DNA of 37,785 nt, taken from the NCBI GenBank assembly GCA_002917775.1, contig KZ627149.1, positions 46,829-84,613 on the forward strand, given 5' to 3'. The notes under the pieces are model-generated. The model had not been told where the DNA came from. It saw nothing but the letters and a program-made list of their open reading frames with translations, and searched no databases. Every line of letters starts with the position of its first letter. Position 1 is the stretch's first letter. Positions 30,700 to 37,785 of this stretch are shown one piece after another. Origin of the DNA: Glaciozyma antarctica PI12. Its lineage: Eukaryota > Basidiomycota > Microbotryomycetes > Kriegeriales > Camptobasidiaceae. A program made the translations under genes and the position numbers.

Positions 30700-33173
30700 C
30701 TACAACACCTGAACCGCCTTGTAACCTCCAACAAAGCTGTCTACCTCCGACATCGGGTTCTGCAGCAACGCACTTCTATAAAGCCCAATCTACACCCACC
30801 AGATCAGCCTGCGTGCCAGCCCAACCAAAAAGCGAAACGTACCTTTATACTCCCCGCACTCCCCACCTGCCCCGTGGCATTGTAGCTCAACAACGCCACC
30901 TCCGGCGCCCTCGCATCCACCGCGACGTAGCTCATCTTCCCCGTCGGTCCATAAGTAATCTTCATCTCATGCGAGATCGGTCGTCCCCAGAACGACCTGC
31001 GAAAAATGCATCAGCACTTGCCTTGGCACGATGAGGGAAGGGACGTACGTGAGGCTCATAGAAGGGCAGGGGATCCCCGAAGTACCGCCACAGCGGCCTG
31101 GGACGAGGTCGGCGACGAAGACGCGGCCGGAGGAAAGGCTGAGCGTCATGACTGGACCCGAGAGGCATGGGTCGCGCGAGAGGATCTGCCTGCGTGCGAA
31201 GTTGGTCTCAATGCCGCTTCTCAAAGGCAGGAGAGGGAGGAACGAACCACATGTGGAAGAACTTGTTGGAGAGGACGACGCCGGGGGTGAGGTAGGTCCT
31301 GCGAAATAAGTTAGCGCGAGAAGAAGGGGAGCGAGGGATGGACGTACGTCCAGGTGTAAGTCCAGGAAGTACCGGCTGCGCCACCGGGCCAGCTGAGGAG
31401 CTCGACCCTCTGTCGGGAGGTATCGACGAAAGTGGGCGTCGGTACGGCGGTCGAGGTGGTCGTTGAGGCGATCGGGCGGGTCGTGAGAGTCGAGGTGGTT
31501 GAGAGGGTGGTGGTGAGGTTGACGGTGGCTCGGCGGGCGAGGGTAGCGATTTCTCGTCCGGTTGTTGTGGAGGCAATCCTTCGTCCTGTTGTCGTGGAAG
31601 CCGATGTTGGAGCGAGGGTCGTGCTGGTGGAGACGGGAGCGATGACACAGGCTCGCTTCATCAATCCCGAATGATGCTCCGGGAAAGCCTACGTGCGAGA
31701 ATCTTCAGTTCCTCGTTTAGTGTGAGGGAGAGAGGGTACGCACGGCGTAGTAGCGCTCCAAGTCCTCGTCGTCCGTCCAGGCGTCAACGTCCAGCGACCA
31801 CTCTGAGCGCGCACGAATCCCAGCAGTCCTCGCCACGGTCAGGGCCGAAGTCGCGGTCGAAACAGCGGTAGTCGTCGTCGAAACGGCGCTAATGGTGGTC
31901 GAAACGACGGTAGTTGCGGTCGACGAGAGTGCGGTGGTCGAGGGAAGAGGGGATTCGAGCATTCCAGTCGAGTTGAGGTACATGCGGTAGCACGACTGCG
32001 AAGCCAAATCAGCTCGCTTCGCTTTCGCAAAAATCGAAATGCTCACAACAACTCCTGGAAGCAGATTCCCGCAGAGGCCTGATGTGAGGACGCCAGAGGA
32101 CTGCCACTTGAGGAGGAGGTTGATGTTGCCCGTGAGCATTCCGACCGTGCCGTTCGTGATAACAACGGACGGCGAAAAGGAGAGAGTGGTGGTAGGGAGA
32201 TCGGTGGGAGGAGCGGTGATTGAGGTGGAGGTGACGGTGGAGGTGGTAGAGGAGATGGGGAGAGTCGTGCTGGTTGATGAGGCGGAGGAGAGGGTGGAAG
32301 CGAGCGTCGTCGAAATGAGGGTTGAGGTGGGCCTAGTCGAGGAGACGGTCGAGATGGGCTTGGTCGAGGCAAGAGTGGAGCTGAGCTTGGTCGTCGTGAG
32401 AGTGGAGCTGAGCTTGGTAGAGGTGAGGGTCGAAGTGGGCTTGATCGAGGAAGTCGTCGCAGCGGCCGTCGCTGTCGTCTTTGCGGCGACGGCGCATTCT
32501 CGATTTATCCAGGTGTACCCGCCAAAGCATCCTATCTCATCGCAATCAGCCTCAAGATTTCTCCGCCGAGGAAGGGAGAACTCACGGAACCCGCACGTCG
32601 TTGTGGAGATGCAGATCCGGCTTGAGCGGGCGGGAAGGACATTGGTGCACTTCCTCATGTCGCAGACGTACGCTTTGCACGTTTGAGTTGTCGTATCGAG
32701 GTAGTAGCCGGCGACGCAGACTAGAAAAAAAAAAAAAACCTACAGCTGCGGCCGAGGGAGGGACTCGAGGTGCGAATAACGAACATGCGGTGCAAACTCG
32801 CGACGAGCAAATCGCCATCTGGTTTGCGAGGAGAGGAGTGCCACCGCACTGAGTTGTTGACGTGCAGGCGGTTCGCTTGACCACTGCGAACGGGGGTGTT
32901 AGCGAGGTCAGAGGAGTCCAAGGAGACAATACGTACGAGTTCCTCGTTGAGCGTTGCTGAAGTCGCTGGCTTGCAACGGATCCAGGAGATTAGAATACGA
33001 ATCGATCTGCCTAGCCATTTGCGAAATCGTTAGTACCAAAGGACAAAGGAGGAGGAGGGGCGCGTGAGTAGCGCTTACACTTGATCCCCAGATCGTGTAG
33101 GAAAGCTCGCTACGCCGTTCAGAGCGCAGAAAAGAAGCGCGACAGACGCGCTGACAGGAAGTGGAAGCAGCAT
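30700..33173 (-). CDS. Secreted cysteine-module / Ser-Thr-rich / jelly-roll protein, one-module paralogue
   Basis: Start ATG at 33173, signal peptide LLPLPVSASVALLFCALNG, stop at 30700. The layout matches 20114-23679. A propeptide closes with VVKR before TACTSTTQC. One cysteine module follows (AICSSRVCTA, CVAGYYLDTTTQTCKAY, CTNVLPARSSRICIST, CFGGYTWINREC). Then come a threonine-serine linker with tandem repeats, a middle domain (LLLKWQSSGVLTSGLCGNLL, CYRMYLNSTGMLES, WTDDEDLERYY, a dibasic MKR), a second Ser/Thr linker and the jelly-roll domain (RVELLSWPGGAAGTSW, FFHMWQILSRDPC, FWGRPISHEMKITYG, ATGQVGSAGSIKIGLYRSA, ending GGYKAVQVL). The module's first intron has a run of about 14 T before its TAG end. 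It should be secreted or wall-associated and heavily O-glycosylated. Function is not established; polysaccharide binding or cleavage is a guess from the C-terminal domain. Confidence 0.87.
32320..32450 (-). repeat. Tandem repeats coding the Ser/Thr linker
   Basis: Imperfect units of about 30 nt read STKLSSTLTT, TKLSSTLAST, TKPISTVSST, TRPTSTLIST and so on. They extend the linker between the cysteine module and the middle domain. Confidence 0.75.
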
Positions 33174-34639
33174 CACGCAGGTGGAGGAGGGAGAGAGGAA
33201 AAGCAAGGAATCATCGGCGGTATAGTGGCGTCGAATAGAGCTGGCGATGACAGCTAAAACAGATCTAGCCGAGTAGATAGCGAAGTTCGAAAGCAAAACG
33301 GGTAACCAGCGCAAGGTCTGGCGATCGGGACCCGCGGGAACAAACGATAGGAAAAGCTAATGCGCTGAAAAGAGACTAATTCGATCAATACGAAAGAGTT
33401 GCCAGCCATCCGACGGCGACGACGCACGCAGCTGCGGGAGGTAGAGCCTGGCAGAGCTAGGGAGACGCTCTGTCTGAGTCGACGAGAGCGGTGCCAGGGA
33501 GCGCTGGAGGTGATGGGAGGAAGCAGTGAAGAGCAGGAGCGAGCGCGAACCGAACTTCAGCCCCCCGCCCAATTGAAGACGGCGCCGCCGGCCACGCGTA
33601 CATGCGTCCTCTGCTCTCCTTATGTACTCTCGCCCGCTGCCTTGCTGTGAACGGGATGAAGAGAGAACGCTCAACGATCGTGATGTGAGGAGAGCAGAAG
33701 GCGTGCAGTGACGAGACCTGAGAGGCCGACGGAAAAGAGCTTCGAGTCGGGGAGAGAAGCGGGGCGGAGCGGGCTGGAGAGGCAGTAAAGGTGCGGTGAG
33801 GAGAAGGAGGGGGTGGAGTGTATGGCGTAAAGGGAAGTGCGAGAGGATGGAGCGTCGGAGCTGCTGGGGAGGCGTCAGTGGGGCGTGAGGACCGGACGAA
33901 AGCCTGAGGAGCGTACCGCGAGGAGCTGACGATACTGTTCGGAGCGAAGAGGGGAGAGAGGGAGGAGGGAGAAGAGCAGCTTCGGAATGGAACTTGAAGG
34001 GGCTCGGAGTCGGCGCTCTTCCTTTCTCCTCCCCCGCCAGAGGAATGACAAGCCTGCGGAGAATGGAATCGATATCCACCTGAGTACTTCGCGCCTGCAA
34101 TACTGAGCTACGATTCGGGAGAAGAGCGGAGCCACGTAGCCTTCTCGCGGAGCTGTCCTGCGAGATCCTTGAGGTGCGGCGAGCAACTGCAACACAAGAA
34201 GGAGCAGAATCTTAGAGCAGCGAATGGGATCACAGAGCAGAACAGCCCACTTCCCGCAGCCAAACGCATCCAATCCAACGCCTTTCGTTCCTCCCCTCGT
34301 GCTCCCTCCCCCGCCAGGTCCCACCTCACGAGATCGCACCTGCTAACGAAGTTGTGAGCGTTACAGCTCTCCAGCGTTTGACGTTGAAAGACGTACGTAC
34401 GTTGAAGATGGGCTGCGAGGCCGAGCGTCGGCGTGGGGAGAAGTGTGGGAGGAAGATGGTGGGAGAGGTGATGTTGAGGGACGCGGAGGGACGATGGCGA
34501 GGGTACGGGATCGGAAGGAGGTACATAGAGGGTCTAAAGGGAAGAGAGGCTGGAGAAGAGGAACGCGCGCGAGTTAGGAAGAGGAAGGGCTTCACACGAC
34601 AGCTGGCTCACCGACACATCGAGAGAGCGCGAGCCTGCA
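33174..34639. other. Long intergenic stretch; doubtful small gene on the minus strand
   Basis: About 1.5 kb without a firm gene. The part next to 33173 should be the promoter of the secreted-protein gene. On the minus strand around 34566-34109 there are intron-like signals (GTACGTACG with an end TTAGCAG; another ending TTGTGTTGCAG) and helical segments (ERKALDWMRLAAGSG, HLKDLAGQLREKATWL), which could be a small multi-exon gene. The phases do not join cleanly and I do not recognise the product. The long Pro/Ser/Arg-rich minus frame at 33357-34100 looks like a chance frame. Confidence 0.35.
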
Positions 34640-35774
34640 CTACTTTGCTGATCCTCGGCGCAGCTTGAGGAACGTCGGCGAGATCATCGATTCCTCCCTC
34701 CAATTTGGGGTATCCTCGACGTAGAGTGTAGTCCCTTGCCCCCTCAGCAACTTCCTCAGGCGATCCACCACGGCGTCGTCGTCCCCAGGTGCCGGATCGA
34801 GGTAGAGCGACTGAACCTGCGCCAATCTCAGCTGTCCATTCTTCAGGCAGTGCGCGAGGTGCTCCAGCGAGGCGTCCTTGATACAGTAGAGGCGCAAGTG
34901 ATGCTTCTCCCCGACGGCTTCCTGCAAGGCGTTGACCCCGTATGTTGTGTCGGACAATGCGAACACGTCTAGATCCCAGAGCGGGACGCTGAACATCGCC
35001 TTGCGGAGCGCCGGGTCCTGCGCCGTGGAGCTCAGGAACTCTGGCGGCAAGGTTTTGAGATCGAGCGAGAGCGAGAGGGCTTCGACCCTTGGGAGTAACG
35101 CTGTGATGATGGGCCACAACTCTGCTCCCATCCCGCCGCTGTCGAAGAATCCAAATGAACGAAGCATAGGGAGCGAGTGGGGGGAAAGGAAAAGGGAGAG
35201 GTCGGAGTGGTGAGGGAACGGGGAGGAGGAGAGTGATAGATGGGAAAGGTGAGAGAAGTGGACGGGCTGGCATGAGAGAGGGGCGAAGGTGCTCCCAATG
35301 ATAACGAGCGTCTGGAGGGCTAAAGAGGGAATCAACAGTCAGCGCACGCCTACCGAATCAAAGACTAGGCGTACCCGTAGAGCTGTGGAACCACTGGAGA
35401 GCAAAGTTCCCAACTCCAGTAATCACAACTCGTCGCACCTCCGTGAGTCGTCTAAGCACCTCCTCCGCTGACGCGAGCCTCAGAGCGCTCCCAGGCGTCG
35501 TCGGGTGACCGAGCCGCAAGGAGTGAACTCGGGCAGCTTGCCACGGCTGGAGGTCCAAAGAAGCCATGTAGCGCCGGGCGACGGTGTCGTTTCTCAGCAC
35601 CAGTGGCGAAGCGATTAGCTCGTTCTGCGCGAGGCCGCGCCAGAGTGGCGAGACGAGGGCGAAGGCGCGAAGAGTTGCTGAGCGTTCCGAAAAATTCGAG
35701 AAGGATTCGTGCGGGAGGCTGAGCTTGATGATGTGGGAGATGACTTCGGTGGAGAGCTGGGGGAGTGGGGCCAT
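34640..35774 (-). CDS. F-box/LRR-like protein (second intact member)
   Basis: Two exons, 35774-35375 and 35319-34640, give 359 residues. The N-terminus (LSTEVISHIIKLSLPHESF, FALVSPLWRGLAQNEL) matches the F-box-like pattern of 24367-25532. The first exon is again exactly 400 nt and ends in the same codon phase. Leucine-rich segments follow (ALQTLVIIGSTF, FSHLSHLSLSSSP, LPMLRSFGFFD, LLPRVEALSLSLDL), then RLAQVQSLYLDP and a closing LRGQGTTLYVEDTPNWREES, which parallels the VELYSRTW block of the relative. No stop or frame break is seen. It is probably an SCF substrate receptor by family, or a red-yeast-specific derivative of one; its target is unknown. Sequence identity to the other members is low outside these blocks, so it is an older paralogue. 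Confidence 0.78.
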
Positions 35775-36169
35775 CGTGCAGTCCGTCGAGCTGCAAGGAG
35801 GGAGAGAGGGTCAGCTCGCGTTCTTCCTTCCCAACTCCTGCGCAGCCCCAGGCTGCTAGCTTCCAGGAGTCGAGGATGCTGTACCTGTATATGCCGAGTA
35901 GGTCACTTGAGCGCAAGGAGTCGTCCGAGAGCGTGAGCTGCGAGCGGGAGGAGAGCAGGCGAGGTCAGCATGTCGCTCCAGCTCCAGCCCCACCGCCACC
36001 TGGCGTACAGCCTCTCCCGTACCTTCGTAGAGCTTGGAGGATCGCTGTGCAGCAGTAGAGCTTCGGACGACGGTGTGGACGAAGAACAAGGGAGCTCAGC
36101 TCGAATGCTCGAACGCTCGCGGTCGTCGTCACCTTCTCCCTTCCCCACACCACCTCACGAACTTCAACC
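35775..36169. other. Intergenic, divergent promoter of F-box-like gene and ARPC3
   Basis: No gene was found. The 50 bases before the ARPC3 ATG are pyrimidine-rich and end in ACTTCAACC, a reasonable fungal start context. Confidence 0.5.
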
Positions 36170-37431
36170 ATGCCCGTACGCACTCTGCGTGCATACCAGG
36201 ATCCATCCACTCACTCTGAACGCAGGCCTACCACTCATCCTACAATGAAGAGGAGGACCACCGCCTCGTCGGCAACATGGCGCTCCTCCCTTTCAACTCT
36301 CGTATTCGCGGCTCCGCACCTCCCCCCGGTGCGCCCATTCCTCCACAGCACCGTGCAGAACGCAGCTGATGAACTGGCCACAGCGGACCCGACACGCGAC
36401 GACATCATCACCGAGTCTCTGGACCTGTTCCGTGCCAACTCGCTGTTCCGTAACTTTGAGATCAAGGGACCGGCGGATAGGTTGTTGATCTACTTGATCT
36501 TGTTCATTGGGGACTGCTTGACTAAGATCTCGCAAGGTACGTGCCTTCGTGGTGGAGTAGGTGAATGGGCCGGCGTGGCGATGGTGGGGAGCTGCTGGAG
36601 GGAGCGGTGGGCGATGGACGGTGCCGATGGGTAGCGCAGGATGGATACCGAGTAAGACCGAGGACTGAGCTGACTCCCCTCCCTCCCCCCCTCTCGCCAC
36701 GTCTCTCCTCCTATCCACCCTTCACGCACCTCCCTCCGACTCCCACCTCCACCCTCTCCGCTCCATCCACACCAACGTCGTCCTCCTCCCATGCCACCTT
36801 CTCCCTCTCCCTTCCACCCTCGCCTCCCCTCCCCCACAGCCAAAAGCCCCGGATGGACCCCCCTCGAAGCCTCCAAGTTCCTCTCCACTTACGCCGTCGA
36901 CAACTTTACGCTCCCTGGCGAGCCGGGGTTCCCGCTCAACAGTGTCTATGCGGCGCCGGGGGGGAGGGGGGAGGCTGGTGAGTCGTCGTGGTTGGTTTGG
37001 AGTGGGGTGGGGGCGGTGGAGTGGGGAGCGGGCGCGGTGGAGTATGGAGCGGGAGGGGTGCTGGAGAGGGGGAAGAGAGCGAGCGAGAGTGGAGGGACAC
37101 CGCAGAGAAGGCTCGCAGCTCGTGAACGACGGCAGCACGGCACAGCTATCACCGCACCTCCTGGACGCGAATCGGCGCTGACTTCCCCTCTTTCTCCCCC
37201 ACACAGATGCCCTCCGAAACTACCTCACTCACGCACGGCAAGAGACAGCCTCGCGTCTTGTGGAGCGCGTGTATGACGCAGCGAGCGGGGGTAAGCCTAG
37301 CAAGTGGTGGATGTGCTTCCAGGTTCGTTCTTCCAGCCTTCCCGGTGCTTTCTTCTGGGTTTGTTGAGTGACTGCTGACGAGATTGCGAGTGCAGAAGAG
37401 GAAATTTATGGGCAAGAGTCTCGGGGTGTAG
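36170..37431 (+). CDS. ARC18: Arp2/3 complex subunit 3 (ARPC3, p21-Arc)
   Basis: Six exons: 36170-36175, 36226-36328, 36384-36536, 36840-36977, 37207-37322 and 37396-37431, coding 183 residues in phase. The protein reads MPAYHSSYNEEEDHRLVGNM, ALLPFNSRIRG, DIITESLDLFRANSLFRNFE, IKGPADRLLIYLILFIGDCL, TLPGEPGFPLNSVYA, ALRNYLTHARQETASRL, KPSKWWMCFQ and KRKFMGKSLGV. This matches ARPC3 of animals and yeast from end to end (MPAYHS, LVGNMALLP, EIK-ADR-LIY, PGEPGFPLN, KPSKWW-CF, KRKFM-KSL). It is a core subunit of the seven-protein Arp2/3 complex, which nucleates branched actin at endocytic patches. The first exon holds only ATG and one more codon. Two introns (36537-36839 and 36978-37206) are much longer than others in the window. 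The yeast symbol is ARC18. Confidence 0.97.
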
Positions 37432-37785
37432 AGGCGAGCGGAGGAATGTAATGCTGGAATGGACGTTTGGTGCTTTCGCAGTCCTCGTGTCTCGGCCCTG
37501 GTGATGGGGACGCATCCCCTGATTCTATCACCTTCTCCTGCCTTTCTCAAGCGCTGCTCCTGAACGTCTCGCGTGCAGGTCGTCGTCGAGCTGCGACAGC
37601 GAGCTCGTCGAGTTCAGGCTCGACCCCCTCCAGACTTGTTTTGGCATTCCTCTCCCCTCGTTCTCCATTCCTTAAGTCTCATTCCATTCTCCAGCCCCGC
37701 CTCCTTCTCGTTCCTGCGAAGCCAACGACGCCCCCAAAAACTCTCCCCCTTTAAGCTGGCCCGATCGCGCAGCAACCTCCTTTCT
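37432..37785. other. Downstream of ARPC3 to the right edge
   Basis: No gene is supported. A Ser-rich plus frame (37467-37754) has no domain. It may be the ARPC3 3' untranslated region and the upstream part of a gene beyond the edge. Confidence 0.4.

Noticed and set aside
33357-34100. A 247-residue minus frame
   Set aside because: Leu/Ser/Arg/Pro-rich with no recognisable motif; typical of chance open frames in GC-rich DNA.
34354-34668. A basic plus frame with two Cys (CEAERRRGEKC)
   Set aside because: It has no ATG start, overlaps the end of the minus-strand F-box-like gene, and resembles no known zinc domain.
1-37785. Transposons, retroelements, CRISPR arrays, tRNA and rRNA genes
   Set aside because: No reverse transcriptase, integrase, transposase, terminal repeats, spaced direct repeats or tRNA-like cloverleaf could be recognised by eye. 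A tRNA scan and repeat search were not possible here.

Overview
The window looks like nuclear DNA of a basidiomycete yeast, most likely a red yeast of the Microbotryomycetes (Rhodotorula/Sporobolomyces type). It is GC-rich, genes lie close together on both strands, and nearly every gene is cut by many short introns (about 45-60 nt, GT donor, pyrimidine-rich tract, CAG/TAG end). The genes include an ARPC3 homologue and a Ptc1-type phosphatase. No bacterial-style operon and no intact mobile element was seen. Gene models were spliced by eye, so exon edges are predictions; where codon phase and family motifs agree across every junction the model is firm.

Left part (1-15 kb): the 3' end of an F-box/LRR-like gene (+), a small GFA-fold gene (+), a membrane-anchored SGNH/GDSL hydrolase (+), then three minus-strand genes: a cytochrome P450, a large membrane-anchored amidohydrolase and the phosphatase PTC1. 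A gene-poor stretch follows (12.2-14.1 kb), then a broken second copy of the F-box-like gene facing the first one (14.1-15.0 kb), then an assembly gap of 340 N.

Middle part (15.4-25.5 kb): another gene-poor stretch with one small ORF, an allantoate-permease-type MFS transporter (+), a large secreted cysteine-module/Ser-Thr-rich/jelly-roll protein (-) and an intact F-box-like gene (+).

Right part (26.3-37.8 kb): a GH36 raffinose-synthase/Sip1-type glycosidase (+), an alpha/beta hydrolase (+), a paralogue of the secreted protein (-), another F-box-like gene (-) and ARPC3 (+).

Two themes stand out. First, four members of one F-box-like family are scattered over the window; two share a nearly identical 250-nt stretch that ends abruptly, as gene conversion would leave. 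Second, two paralogues of an unusual multidomain secreted protein (signal peptide, KR processing site, cysteine module, Ser/Thr linkers, a conserved middle domain of unknown function, C-terminal jelly roll) lie on either side of the F-box-like gene, the GH36 gene and the alpha/beta hydrolase. With the SGNH hydrolase, this suggests a neighbourhood involved in surface or extracellular carbohydrate. That grouping is inference, and fungal neighbours need not act together.
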